NCBI RefSeq assembly: GCF_031846325.1
Contig: NZ_JAVRHZ010000002.1
Coordinates: 372,001-436,000, forward strand
Direction of reading: 5' to 3'
Length of the DNA: 64,000 nucleotides
Origin: Patiriisocius_A hiemis
GTDB taxonomy: Bacteria > Bacteroidota > Bacteroidia > Flavobacteriales > Flavobacteriaceae
Shown here: positions 1 through 8,996 of the stretch, one piece after another
Layout: the number at the start of each line of letters is the position of its first letter
Numbering within the stretch: the first letter of the stretch is position 1
The notes under the pieces: model-generated
What the model was told of the DNA's origin: nothing
The model's database searches: none
What the model saw: the letters and a program-made list of their open reading frames with translations, nothing else
Made by a program: the position numbers and the translations under genes

Positions 1-909
1 CCCAATTCCGTTATTACCGTTTGCATCTTCCATTGCCCATACATTATTACCTCGAGTAATAGTATATTCTGCTCCGTTAGCACCATTTGTGTCATGCCAG
101 CCAAAAGGCGAAGCATTTAAGTCTTGAGGGTCATTTACAATAGAACGACCTCCGTCTAAGGGGCTTTCTAAAGGCATTGGATACACATTGTAGCTTTCTC
201 CTGCAACAAAAGTTGCAGGTGCTTCTTCTACAGTATAAAAAAGAGCTGTTTCATTATTGCTATGTTCGTGTGTGTCGTGGTTATCTCCCCAGTTACAAGT
301 TAATACCCAATCCTCTGTACGCAATACTGCGCCAGTTGTTGCGTCTATGTTTTCACTCCACCAATGTTGACCATTTTTTTGGTACAAGCTTACATTCCAA
401 ACAAGCTTTAATTGTCCTTCATGAAGTTGATAGTATTGCTTTACTTTAATTGGTTCTGAAGAAAAAGAAGCATCCTCATAAGTGTAAAATCCATCTGAAG
501 TTCTTGTTCCATTGGATAATGATGGTCTTGATAATCCATGGTTTTGCACAGTTTTATATATCGCATCTTGTGGAGATAGCGAGCCTCCTGTTACTGGAGA
601 ACGAGATGGAATATCTACCACAAATTGATCTACTTTGTAAGTTATTTTACCACTATTTATAGTAAACTTATAAGTAGCAAACTGTATAGGGATGTTATTA
701 TGAAGTTGTTGTACATAAACGTGTTGTACATTTGGATTTAAAGAAGGCACAATATCTGTAATTTCCCATTGTGCTAAATCTACCTGTTTAAAATGAGACT
801 CTCCTTTAAGAACATTAAAATACTCTTGTAAGGTTCCCTCTACGTTTTGAGAGTATCCTAGTTGTCCTATCAAACAAATGATAAGCCCAAAAAAATAAAA
901 TTTTTTCAT
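1..909 (-). CDS. Secreted M36 (fungalysin-like) metallopeptidase, N-terminal part
   Basis: The first 303 residues of a longer protein that runs off the left edge of the window; the frame is open to base 1. It starts with a typical signal peptide (MKKFYFFGLIICLIGQLGYSQ, cleavage after about residue 20). The region around residues 60-100 (HVYVQQLHNNIPIQFATYKF) resembles the FTP propeptide of fungalysin/thermolysin proteases. The visible end (GWHDTNGANGAEYTITRGN) resembles the start of the catalytic domain of flavobacterial M36 peptidases, often type IX secretion cargo. The zinc-binding HEXXH motif would lie outside the window, so activity cannot be judged. The neighbour is divergent across a long AT-rich gap. 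Family assignment is by motif reading and fairly confident. Confidence 0.8.
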   Translation of the reverse strand, partial: MKKFYFFGLIICLIGQLGYSQNVEGTLQEYFNVLKGESHFKQVDLAQWEITDIVPSLNPNVQHVYVQQLHNNIPIQFATYKFTINSGKITYKVDQFVVDIPSRSPVTGGSLSPQDAIYKTVQNHGLSRPSLSNGTRTSDGFYTYEDASFSSEPIKVKQYYQLHEGQLKLVWNVSLYQKNGQHWWSENIDATTGAVLRTEDWVLTCNWGDNHDTHEHSNNETALFYTVEEAPATFVAGESYNVYPMPLESPLDGGRSIVNDPQDLNASPFGWHDTNGANGAEYTITRGNNVWAMEDANGNNGIG

Positions 910-1296
910 TTTTAATAATTTTGATTAGTGTTTGTAATAGCTTCAATGCTTCTAAAAGTTAGAAGCAAGGTAAAAGATCAAGTAGTTAAGGGGTAACTTT
1001 AGAAAAATTGTAAATGAATCATAGTTTAGGTTTGTTTGTAAAAAATTAAAATTGAGGGTGTTATAGTCATGATACATGATTTTTTAATATATCACTTAAA
1101 TCCACCTTTTGTTATTAAATATTTATAGATTTCAATATTTTTTTGACTTATTTTCAAAATTATTCGGAATGTAATAGAAATAATGCAAAATTCAAATTTT
1201 ATTCGATGAACTACACTAACAAATTATTAACATTACTTTTCCTACTAAATAAATTGCTCTATTATTTCAATATTTTAAATCATATCTTTGATGGTA
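910..1296. other. Divergent intergenic region with a 5'-leader hairpin
   Basis: A stretch of about 390 bases between the divergent metallopeptidase and ABC genes. It is very AT-rich. It holds a perfect 7-bp hairpin at 948-966 (GCTTCTA / TAGAAGC, 5-base loop) about 40 bases upstream of the metallopeptidase start, probably in its leader. It also holds the -7 box of the ABC gene at the right end. No open frame with recognisable protein content was seen. Confidence 0.5.
1283..1290 (+). promoter_or_regulatory. Bacteroidota -7 box (TATCTTTG) of the ABC ATPase gene
   Basis: An exact match to TANNTTTG directly before two ATG codons (1291 and 1297). No convincing -33 TTTG was found at the usual spacing. 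If the box is used, transcription would start at about 1295, making the ATG at 1297 the first codon of an essentially leaderless message. Confidence 0.5.
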
Positions 1297-2985
1297 ATGA
1301 AGCAAAAGCCAATTATTGAAGTTTCTAACCTCCATGTTTCTTTCGGAAAAAGAAAAAACATAACACCAGTTGTTAAGGGTGTAAGTTTTACAATTAATGA
1401 GAATGAAATTTTGGGAATTGTTGGGGAGTCCGGTTCAGGAAAATCTGTTACCTCAATGGCAATTATGGGATTATTGCCTAAAAAAACATCAAAAGTTGAA
1501 GGTGAAATTTTGTTTGATGATAGCGACCTTCTTTCAAAGTCCGAAAAAGAACTAAGAAAGTACCGAGGTAATGAAATTGCAATGATATTTCAAGAGCCTA
1601 TGAGTGCTCTAAACCCTTCGTTAACCTGTGGTTATCAAGTTACTGAAATGCTTTTACACCATACTAACCTTTCAATATCTGAAGCCAAAAAAGAAACACT
1701 AGCTCTTTTTGAAAAAGTAAAGCTGCCTAGACCTAGAGAATTATATGGAAAATATCCACATCAAATAAGTGGTGGACAAATGCAGCGGGTTATGATTGCT
1801 ATGGCAATTTCATGTAAGCCAAAGTTATTAATTGCAGATGAGCCTACTACAGCACTTGATGTAACTGTTCAAAAAGAAATACTTCAATTACTCAAAGAAA
1901 TACAAAGAGAGACTAAAATGAGTCTTATTTTTATCTCTCACGATCTTAGTTTGGTCTCAGAAATTGCAGATAATGTGGTTGTGATGTATCAAGGAGAAAT
2001 TGTAGAACAAGGTAGTGTCTATCAAATCTTTAAGCTTCCTAAACATGAGTACACAAAAGCATTATTGGCTTCTAGGCCTTCACTAGATAAAAGGCTTAAA
2101 AAACTTCCTACTATTGCTTCAATTGTTTCAAAAAGCTTTACATCTTCAGAAATTACGCAACAACAGCGGGCACTAAAACACAAATCTATTTACACTAAAT
2201 CACCACTTCTGGAGGTACATAATCTAGAAAAAGAGTATTACTCCAATGCTGGGCTGTTTAAGCCTAAAAAAGCTTTTAAGGCAGTAAATGATGTTAGTTT
2301 TAAGGTTTATGAAGGTGAAACAGTAGGCCTAGTGGGAGAGTCTGGTTGTGGTAAATCTACACTTGGCAAAGCTATCTTACAGTTGGACAAAGCAACTAAG
2401 GGAAGTATAAAATATAGAGGCAAAGAAATTACTCAATTATCTAAGCAGTCTACTAGAAGATTACGAAAAGAAATCCAGTTAATTTTTCAAGACCCATACT
2501 CTTCACTCCATCCCAGAATGTTATTAGGGCAAGCATTATTAGAGCCTATGAAAGTTCACAATATTGGTGGGACAAATAAAGCAAAGAAAACTAAAGTACT
2601 AGAGCTTTTAGAGCGTGTAGGGCTTGATGAGAGTTACTTTTATAGATACCCACATGAGCTCTCCGGAGGACAGAGACAACGTGTGGGTATTGGTCGCACT
2701 ATTATAATGGAACCTAAACTTGTTATTTGTGATGAGTCTGTTTCTGCCTTAGATATTTCTGTACAAGCACAGGTTTTAAATTTATTAAATGAATTAAAAG
2801 AGGACTTCGGCTTTACCTATATATTTATTTCTCATGATTTGGCTGTAGTAAAATATATGTCTGACCAGTTATTGGTCATGAACCAAGGAAAGATAGAAGA
2901 ACTAGGCGATGCCGATGAAATTTATGCAAACCCTCAAACAGCTTATACAAAGAAGTTAATAGATGCTATACCTAAAGGGTTATAA
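1297..2985 (+). CDS. Fused two-domain ABC transporter ATPase, oligopeptide type
   Basis: 562 residues with two complete ABC ATPase domains in tandem. Domain 1 has Walker A GESGSGKS at 43-50, signature SGGQ at 158-161 and Walker B ending DE at 181-182. Domain 2 has GESGCGKS at 347-354, signature LSGGQ at 455-459 and Walker B DE at 479-480. The linker (about 255-305) matches the oligopeptide/dipeptide ATPase extension, as in YejF or GsiA. It would energise peptide or nickel uptake from the inner face of the membrane, but no permease or binding protein lies beside it, so its partners must be elsewhere. The start at 1297 was preferred to 1291 because of the adjoining -7 box. A strong terminator follows, so the gene is probably monocistronic. 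Confidence 0.9.
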   Translation: MKQKPIIEVSNLHVSFGKRKNITPVVKGVSFTINENEILGIVGESGSGKSVTSMAIMGLLPKKTSKVEGEILFDDSDLLSKSEKELRKYRGNEIAMIFQEPMSALNPSLTCGYQVTEMLLHHTNLSISEAKKETLALFEKVKLPRPRELYGKYPHQISGGQMQRVMIAMAISCKPKLLIADEPTTALDVTVQKEILQLLKEIQRETKMSLIFISHDLSLVSEIADNVVVMYQGEIVEQGSVYQIFKLPKHEYTKALLASRPSLDKRLKKLPTIASIVSKSFTSSEITQQQRALKHKSIYTKSPLLEVHNLEKEYYSNAGLFKPKKAFKAVNDVSFKVYEGETVGLVGESGCGKSTLGKAILQLDKATKGSIKYRGKEITQLSKQSTRRLRKEIQLIFQDPYSSLHPRMLLGQALLEPMKVHNIGGTNKAKKTKVLELLERVGLDESYFYRYPHELSGGQRQRVGIGRTIIMEPKLVICDESVSALDISVQAQVLNLLNELKEDFGFTYIFISHDLAVVKYMSDQLLVMNQGKIEELGDADEIYANPQTAYTKKLIDAIPKGL

Positions 2986-2990
2986 AAAAT

Positions 2991-3026
2991 AGTCCCGTTC
3001 TAACCTCACAAAGAACGGGACTTTTG
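2991..3026 (+). terminator. Intrinsic terminator after the ABC ATPase gene
   Basis: Perfect inverted repeat AGTCCCGTTCT / AGAACGGGACT with a 10-base loop followed by a short T run, starting 6 bases after the stop codon. Confidence 0.85.
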
Positions 3027-3353
3027 TATGAATCTTTTTTTAAGATTCGGGGGTAATACTCTGAAAAAAATTACAGTAACAAAAACACTTTTTTAAATAA
3101 AAACAAAACATTATTAACTAATTCTAAAACACTTTTAAAATGATTTGTAATCTTTTTCATGAGTAGGTTAAATTCATATTGTTTGGGATTGCTAATATGG
3201 GAATACTTTTAAATATAAATCGATTAAAAACACATATTTTCGTTTAAAAGCAACTTAATTTAACATAAATAGAATTTATTAAAGAAAAATCTTACTTTTT
3301 ATAAATAAAAAACCCGATGCGTAAACATCGGGTTTTTAGGTGTTTATAATGTA
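3027..3353. other. AT-rich intergenic stretch between convergent units
   Basis: About 330 bases without a credible gene. A 7-bp hairpin (GAATCTT / AAGATTC, 3030-3048) follows the ABC terminator but has no T run. The right end contains the terminator of the CoA-transferase operon. Otherwise nothing recognisable. Confidence 0.5.
3307..3337 (-). terminator. Terminator of the 3-oxoacid CoA-transferase operon
   Basis: Stem AAAAACCCGATG / CATCGGGTTTTT around a 6-base loop, 17 bases beyond the scoB stop codon. Read on the minus strand the stem runs into a T-rich tail, and the symmetry allows use in both directions. Confidence 0.8.
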
Positions 3354-4010
3354 TTAAAATTTCATTTCTGGGATATTACCCTCAACTATTAAGTCTCCTT
3401 CTGTGGCTTCCTTAATAGTTTCTACTGAAACTCCAGGTGCTCTTTCTAACAATTTAAACGTATTATTCTCAATTTCTAATACCGCAAGGTTAGTCACTAT
3501 TTTCTTAACACAGTTTACTCCTGTTAATGGTAAGGAGCATTGTTTAAGTAGTTTTGATGCTCCTGCCCTATTGGTATGCATCATTGCTACTATAATATTT
3601 TCTGCAGAAGCTACAAGATCCATAGCACCCCCCATTCCTTTAACCATTTTTCCAGGTATTTTCCAGTTAGCAATATCTCCATTTTGGGCTACTTCCATAG
3701 CGCCTAGTATTGTTAAGTCCACATGCTGTCCTCGTATCATTGAAAAGCTTGTCGCGCTATCAAAAAAAGAGGCACCTGGTAGGGCAGTGATGGTTTGTTT
3801 ACCTGCATTAATTAAATCTGGATCTTCCTCTCCCTCATAAGGAAAAGGTCCCATTCCTAAAATTCCATTTTCACTTTGAAAATCAACTTCTATGTCATCT
3901 CTCACAAAATTTGCTACTAAGGTTGGGATACCAATACCTAAGTTTACATAGTATCCGTCTTTTACTTCTTTAGCAATACGTTGTGCTATTTGTTCTTTTC
4001 CTAAACTCAT
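3354..4010 (-). CDS. scoB: 3-oxoacid CoA-transferase subunit B
   Basis: 218 residues, normal length for the beta subunit of succinyl-CoA:3-oxoacid CoA-transferase, which moves CoA between succinyl-CoA (or acetyl-CoA) and acetoacetate in ketone-body/acetoacetate use. The N-terminal NLGIGIPTLVA loop and the SENGILGMGP motif are visible; the Glu of SENG is the residue that forms the covalent CoA thioester in this family. The upstream scoA stop and this ATG are separated by one base (TAATATG), showing tight co-translation with the alpha subunit. Confidence 0.93.
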   Translation of the reverse strand: MSLGKEQIAQRIAKEVKDGYYVNLGIGIPTLVANFVRDDIEVDFQSENGILGMGPFPYEGEEDPDLINAGKQTITALPGASFFDSATSFSMIRGQHVDLTILGAMEVAQNGDIANWKIPGKMVKGMGGAMDLVASAENIIVAMMHTNRAGASKLLKQCSLPLTGVNCVKKIVTNLAVLEIENNTFKLLERAPGVSVETIKEATEGDLIVEGNIPEMKF

Positions 4011-4011
4011 A

Positions 4012-4710
4012 TTATCTCTTTCTTACCGTAAGTTGTTCTATTCTTTTTTCGTACTTCACTCCTTTAAAAATTCGTTGTACAAATATGCCAGGGATGTGAA
4101 TATCGTTTGGGTCTAGTGAGCCAGCAGGCAATAGCTCTTCTACCTCAGCAACTGTTATGGTAGCGGCACCACACATATTAGGGTTAAAGTTACGAGCTGT
4201 GCCTTTAAAAATTAGATTCCCCGCTTCATCTCCTTTCCAAGCTTTTACAAAAGCAAAATCTGCTTTAAAAGCATGCTCTAGAATATGCATTTTTCCATTA
4301 AAATCTCTTGCTTCTTTTCCTTCTGCTACTTCAGTACCATAACCCGCTGGTGTGTAAAAGGCTGGTATCCCACTTTGAGCAGCACGACAGCGCTGTGCTA
4401 ATGTTCCTTGAGGAATTAACTCTACTTCCAACTCACCGCTAAGCATTTGTCTTTCAAATTCTGCATTCTCACCTACATACGAAGAAATCATTTTTTTTAT
4501 TTGATGTTTCTGAAGTAATAAACCCAAACCAAAATCATCTACACCTGCATTATTTGAAATGCAAGTAACATTTTTTACATTTCTACGCACCAACTCGGCA
4601 ATTGCATTTTCTGGAATACCACTTAAGCCAAACCCCCCCAACATAAAAGTCATCCCATCTTTGACGCCTTCACAAGCTGTTTGAACATCTGTAACTGTTT
4701 TATTTATCAT
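4012..4710 (-). CDS. scoA: 3-oxoacid CoA-transferase subunit A
   Basis: 232 residues, the alpha subunit of the same enzyme. The GGFGLSGIPENAI motif near residue 25 forms the oxyanion/CoA-binding loop of family I CoA-transferases. It is the first gene of a two-gene operon with scoB. About 180 bases upstream lies the end of the pbp1A operon, whose terminator separates the two units. No canonical -7 box could be placed with confidence before its ATG. Confidence 0.93.
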   Translation of the reverse strand: MINKTVTDVQTACEGVKDGMTFMLGGFGLSGIPENAIAELVRRNVKNVTCISNNAGVDDFGLGLLLQKHQIKKMISSYVGENAEFERQMLSGELEVELIPQGTLAQRCRAAQSGIPAFYTPAGYGTEVAEGKEARDFNGKMHILEHAFKADFAFVKAWKGDEAGNLIFKGTARNFNPNMCGAATITVAEVEELLPAGSLDPNDIHIPGIFVQRIFKGVKYEKRIEQLTVRKR

Positions 4711-4781
4711 GAATTTTTTGTTTTCTGAAAATCTTAAATTCTATCATTTTTCAGCTGAAAAACAATACTTAAAAATACAAA

Positions 4782-4811
4782 AAATGCTTCAGAAATAACT
4801 CTGAAGCATTT
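4782..4811 (-). terminator. Terminator of the ricT-gldH-pbp1A operon
   Basis: Perfect 12-bp stem AAATGCTTCAGA / TCTGAAGCATTT with a 6-base loop. On the minus strand it is followed by a T-rich tail (TTTGTATTTTT). It lies 80 bases beyond the pbp1A stop. Confidence 0.85.
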
Positions 4812-4890
4812 ACTATTTTCTATAACTTTTCATTTTTACATTTGAAAAGAAACTATCAAGTTGGCCACTTTTTCAGAACAATTAATTTAA

Positions 4891-7200
4891 TTAAAAATCA
4901 AACTCATCTGTATCATCGTCATCTGTATCTGTGTTTTCTTCACGCCACTTACTACAGTCTGTTTCTATTGACAAATTAGATGGTCTAGAAAATCTCCCGT
5001 CAGAAACATCAAGCTCTTCATTCGCGTAGCATTTTTTCATATAGATTGCCCAAATAGGCAATGCCATACTCGCTCCTTGACCATATGCTGTTCTGCTAAA
5101 ACGTGTGGCTCTATCTTCTCCTCCTACCCAAACACCCGTTACTAGATTGGGTACCATACCCATAAACCAGCCGTCACTATTATTTTGTGTAGTACCTGTT
5201 TTACCCGCTATTGGGTTTTTAAAACCGTATGGGTAATCTGTAATTATTTTTTTATAAACTGGATCCCCACCTCTCCATGTATGACGTAATCTACTTCCAG
5301 ACCCTGATTGTGTTACACCTTCCATTAGGCTTACTGTAACATAGGCAGATTCTTTATTAATTACATCTTTTGTCTCAGGCACATTTTGATAAAGTATAGT
5401 TCCATTTTTATCTTCTATCCTTGAGATTAAAGTAGGTTTTACGTATACCCCCTCGTTTGCAAAGACACTGTATGCTCCAACCATTTCAAACAAAGTAACA
5501 TCTGGAGTTCCTAACGCAATAGATGGAGCTTCTGGAATATCTTTAGACTCAACTCCCATTTTATCTACCAATTCTATCACGGGTCTTGGCCCTACACGGT
5601 CAATAAGTCGTGCTGTTACCGTATTAATAGACTGTGCTAGTGCAGCTTTAAGTGTAAGCATTCCACCGCCACCACCGCTTGAGTTTTTAGGTGTCCATGG
5701 TTTTAATAAGCCATACTTACCTTCTGGAATAGTATATGGTGTATTAGGTAATGTATCACATGGTGACATATGCATCTGGTCTATTGCCGTTGCATATACA
5801 AATGGCTTAAAAGTAGAACCTATTTGACGCTTACCCGTTTTTACCATATCGTATTTAAAGTGTTTGTAGTTAATGCCTCCTACCCATGCTCTTACTTCAC
5901 CTGTTTGTGGTGTCATAGACATCATAGAAGCCCTTAAAAATGATTTATAATAGCGAATAGAGTCCATAGGGGTCATAGTGGTATCTATATCTCCACCCCA
6001 TGAAAAAATGCTCATTTTTGTTTTTTTCTTGAAACTTTCAATAATTTCTTTTTCACTTTTTCCTTGGTCTTCTAAGATTCTCCAACGGTCACTTCGCTTC
6101 ATGGCGCTTCGCATAATTCCATTGATTTCTTCTTCAGAAATATCTCTAAAAGGTGCTGTTTTGTTTTTCTCATTTTGAGCCGTAAATTCTTTTTGAAGAT
6201 TTGCTATATGAGAATCTACAGCTTCTTCTGCGTATTGTTGCATTCTAGAGTCTATAGTTGTGTACACCTTTAGACCGTCACTATAAATATCCCAAGAGTC
6301 TCCATTGCTTTTAGGGTTTTCTTTTACCCAATCTGCCATAAAAGCACGCGCATATTCTCTAAAATAAGTGGCCAAACCTTCAACATGTCCTTGGGGGGTG
6401 TATTTTAAATTAAGAGGAAGTGCTTGTAATGAGTCTTTTACTTTCTCTGTAATGTAATCATACTTTTCCATCTGAGAGAGCACTACATTTCTTCGGTTTT
6501 TAACTCCTTCAGGATTACGGATAGGGTTGTATAAGGATGAATTTTTAAACATTCCAACTAACATTGCAGACTCTACCGTGTTAAGGTCTCTTGGCGGCTT
6601 GTCAAAGTATATATTGGCAGCAGACTCTATTCCTACAGCTTGATTTAAAAAATCGTACTCATTAAAGTACATTGCTATAATTTCTTCTTTTGTATAGCGG
6701 CGCTCTAAGCGAGTGGCAATTACCCATTCTTTAATTTTCTGGATACCACGTTGCAATTTATTTCTTGAAACTTGTTCTGTAAAAAATAGTTTAGCTAATT
6801 GTTGCGAAATAGTACTCGCTCCTCCTCTTGAACCTAGGAAAACTGCCGCTCTCACGGTTCCTTTTGCATCAATCCCTGCGTGGTCATAAAATCTGGCATC
6901 TTCTGTAGCAATAAGAGCTTTTACTAAGTGGTCTGGGAGTTCTTCATAAAATACTGGTGTTCTATTTTCTTTATAAAACTTTCCAATTACTTTACCATCT
7001 ACAGCTATAATTTCTGTAGCTAAGTTTTTTTCTGGGTTTTCAAGGCTTGTTTCATCTGGCAGGCTTCCAAAAGCTCCCCAAGAGGCCAATAAAAAGACTA
7101 GGATAATTAATCCAATAAAGCCTGCGAAGAGTTTCCAAAAGGTTCTAATGTGTTTTCCAACACCTGCAGGTTCTTTCTTTTTTGTTTGTTTTTTTGCCAT
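4891..7200 (-). CDS. Penicillin-binding protein 1A, bifunctional peptidoglycan synthase
   Basis: 769 residues. A short cytoplasmic Lys-rich tail and one membrane helix (about 22-42) anchor it. The GT51 glycosyltransferase domain shows ATEDARFYDHAG with catalytic Glu100 and GGASTISQQLAKLFF at 126-140. The transpeptidase domain has the active serine in STFK (462-465), SIN (524-526) and KTGT (667-670). All catalytic motifs are intact, so it should polymerise and cross-link peptidoglycan in the periplasm. The C-terminus is an unusual run of Asp/Thr (TDTDDDDTDEFDF). It is the third gene of an operon with ricT and gldH, starting two bases after the gldH stop. Confidence 0.95.
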   Translation of the reverse strand: MAKKQTKKKEPAGVGKHIRTFWKLFAGFIGLIILVFLLASWGAFGSLPDETSLENPEKNLATEIIAVDGKVIGKFYKENRTPVFYEELPDHLVKALIATEDARFYDHAGIDAKGTVRAAVFLGSRGGASTISQQLAKLFFTEQVSRNKLQRGIQKIKEWVIATRLERRYTKEEIIAMYFNEYDFLNQAVGIESAANIYFDKPPRDLNTVESAMLVGMFKNSSLYNPIRNPEGVKNRRNVVLSQMEKYDYITEKVKDSLQALPLNLKYTPQGHVEGLATYFREYARAFMADWVKENPKSNGDSWDIYSDGLKVYTTIDSRMQQYAEEAVDSHIANLQKEFTAQNEKNKTAPFRDISEEEINGIMRSAMKRSDRWRILEDQGKSEKEIIESFKKKTKMSIFSWGGDIDTTMTPMDSIRYYKSFLRASMMSMTPQTGEVRAWVGGINYKHFKYDMVKTGKRQIGSTFKPFVYATAIDQMHMSPCDTLPNTPYTIPEGKYGLLKPWTPKNSSGGGGGMLTLKAALAQSINTVTARLIDRVGPRPVIELVDKMGVESKDIPEAPSIALGTPDVTLFEMVGAYSVFANEGVYVKPTLISRIEDKNGTILYQNVPETKDVINKESAYVTVSLMEGVTQSGSGSRLRHTWRGGDPVYKKIITDYPYGFKNPIAGKTGTTQNNSDGWFMGMVPNLVTGVWVGGEDRATRFSRTAYGQGASMALPIWAIYMKKCYANEELDVSDGRFSRPSNLSIETDCSKWREENTDTDDDDTDEFDF

Positions 7201-7202
7201 TA

Positions 7203-7688
7203 TTATTCTTTTGTAATTGCTTCAATACTGTAACCTACGTCTGTAATTCCTTCTAATTTGCTAACGCCATCAACTTCTCCGTTATTGCGTACGGCATGGT
7301 CTATATATAAGGTGTAAGTCCCACTTTCACTAAAGTTTAACTTTTCTTTGTACCATAGCTTATTTTCTTTCACACTTCCAATACCTGTGCCTAACCAACT
7401 TCCATCTGGATTTGCCATTCTATATTCTAACGTATCTGTAATTACTTTTCCATTAGGATGTTCTAAAGCTGTAATTAAAAACAAATTGTTGTATTTATAA
7501 TCATTGGTATTTCTAATGTTAATAAACACATTATAAGGTGATAAAGTATCTACGTTTTTAATTTTGAAAGCAATTTGCTCTTTTTTATCCCAAACACCTG
7601 GAAGACTCCAAGATTCACTCTCTATCGTGGGGGAACTGCAAGATAAAAGCCCCAAGAAAACACTTAAAGATATGAGGGTTTTATGCAT
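7203..7688 (-). CDS. gldH: Gliding motility lipoprotein GldH
   Basis: 161 residues. The start at 7688 gives a clean lipoprotein signal (MHKTLISLSVFLGLLSC, acylated Cys17); a longer in-frame reading upstream lies inside ricT and is hydrophilic, so it was discarded. The body (WSLPGVWDKK, NVFINIRNTNDYKYNN, NPDGSWLGTGIGSVKEN) matches the GldH family. GldH is needed with GldB, D and J for gliding and for type IX secretion in Flavobacterium johnsoniae. The ATG overlaps the end of ricT by 8 bases, implying translational coupling. Confidence 0.92.
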   Translation of the reverse strand: MHKTLISLSVFLGLLSCSSPTIESESWSLPGVWDKKEQIAFKIKNVDTLSPYNVFINIRNTNDYKYNNLFLITALEHPNGKVITDTLEYRMANPDGSWLGTGIGSVKENKLWYKEKLNFSESGTYTLYIDHAVRNNGEVDGVSKLEGITDVGYSIEAITKE

Positions 7689-8865
7689 TCTTTTTTTGGT
7701 TTCTATTTCGGTTGCGTGTGTTATTAGAATTCTTTCTTTTTTTGTTTCTTCGTTTTCCTTTGGAGCGTTTGGGCTGATCAAATCTTGTTAGGCTATCTTG
7801 CCCCACTACATTACTAAAAAGCTCTTTTTCTGAAGGAGTTACAACATCTTCAATATATTCTTCAATACTTGCTACCTTTTTCCCTTTTTTATTAAGTGCA
7901 ATAATTTCATTGACTTTTTCTGCCTTTAATTGATGCCAATTCATTCCTTCTTTAACATAAGAGTACCAAAGAAGTCCTTTAAAAATGTCTATTTTTTGAC
8001 AAACAGCTACACCTTTTTCGGTTTGTAATTTTACATCTGTCTTTGGGAAATCTTTTAATGCTTCTAGATAGGTATCTAATTCATAATTAAGACAACATTT
8101 TAACTTTCCGCATTGTCCAGCTAGCTTTTGAGGGTTTAGCGATAATTGCTGATACCGCGCTGCAGAGGTACTTACTGATCTAAAATCTGTTAACCAAGTA
8201 GAGCAGCATAGTTCTCTTCCACAGGAGCCAATACCTCCTAATCGTGCAGCTTCTTGACGAAACCCTACTTGTTTCATCTCGATACGAGTATTAAAGGTTC
8301 TCGCAAATTCTTTAATTAATTCTCTAAAGTCAACGCGTTCTTCGGCTGTATAGTAAAAAATTGCTTTTGAAGCATCTCCTTGAAACTCTATATCACTAAT
8401 CTTCATTTTAAGCCCTAGTCTAATGGCGATTTCACGAGAGCGTTTTTGTACATCTGCTTCTCTATCTCGAGCTTTTTGCCAGATATCAATATCTTTTTGA
8501 GTGGCTTTACGATAAATTTTAGGAAGGGTATTTGTGTCTGGTGTAACTTTCTTTTTCTTCATTTGTACACGCACCAATTCTCCTGTAAGGGTAACTATCC
8601 CAATATCATGACCTGGTGAAGCTTCTGTAGCAACTGTATCACTTATACTTAAAGATAGTTCTTCAGGTACTTTAAAAAAGTCTTTTCTTCCATTTTTGAA
8701 ACGGACCTCAACCCCATCAAAGGGTTTCATATCTCCAGGAAGTGACATGTTTGAAAGCCAATCAAAAACAGTTAATTTATTACAACCATCAGAACCACAA
8801 GTACCATTGTTCTTGCATCCCTTTGGCTGTCCATCTGCGCCTGTAGCACAACTCGTACAGCCCAT
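7681..8865 (-). CDS. ricT: PSP1-domain iron-sulfur regulatory protein, RicT/YaaT-like
   Basis: 394 residues. It carries an N-terminal Cys-rich segment (Cys 3, 6, 17, 23, 28), a PSP1 core with GSCGRELCCSTWL and CGKLKCCLNYE cysteine motifs, and a strongly basic C-terminal tail rich in Lys, Arg and Asn. In Bacillus, RicT works with RicA and RicF in an Fe-S-containing complex that affects RNase Y maturation of mRNA; its role in flavobacteria is not established. The gene heads the operon with gldH and pbp1A. The basic tail could bind RNA, which is inference. An imperfect -7 box (TATCTTTA on the minus strand, 8923-8930) lies upstream. Confidence 0.85.
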   Translation of the reverse strand: MGCTSCATGADGQPKGCKNNGTCGSDGCNKLTVFDWLSNMSLPGDMKPFDGVEVRFKNGRKDFFKVPEELSLSISDTVATEASPGHDIGIVTLTGELVRVQMKKKKVTPDTNTLPKIYRKATQKDIDIWQKARDREADVQKRSREIAIRLGLKMKISDIEFQGDASKAIFYYTAEERVDFRELIKEFARTFNTRIEMKQVGFRQEAARLGGIGSCGRELCCSTWLTDFRSVSTSAARYQQLSLNPQKLAGQCGKLKCCLNYELDTYLEALKDFPKTDVKLQTEKGVAVCQKIDIFKGLLWYSYVKEGMNWHQLKAEKVNEIIALNKKGKKVASIEEYIEDVVTPSEKELFSNVVGQDSLTRFDQPKRSKGKRRNKKRKNSNNTRNRNRNQKKNA

Positions 8866-8996
8866 AGTATTATATATATTGCTCTTTTACAAGAGTCGAA
8901 GATTAAACGTAATTTCTAAGAGTAAAGATACTTATTTAGATTTTAGATTGTAAGTTTTCGAATTAAGATTTTATTTTAATGAGTCTTATTGAAAAA

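Noticed and set aside
177..662. Two plus-strand open frames at the left edge
   Set aside because: They lie opposite the metallopeptidase, whose minus-strand frame is open from 909 to base 1 with a signal peptide and recognisable domains.
3030..3048. GAATCTT/AAGATTC hairpin as a second terminator
   Set aside because: It has no T run and lies after a much stronger terminator; probably chance in AT-rich DNA.
3403..3840. A 145-codon open frame on the plus strand opposite scoB
   Set aside because: scoB is intact with all family motifs; the antisense frame shows no family features.
7689..7781. N-terminal extension of GldH
   Set aside because: It overlaps ricT and would bury the lipoprotein signal behind about 30 hydrophilic residues.
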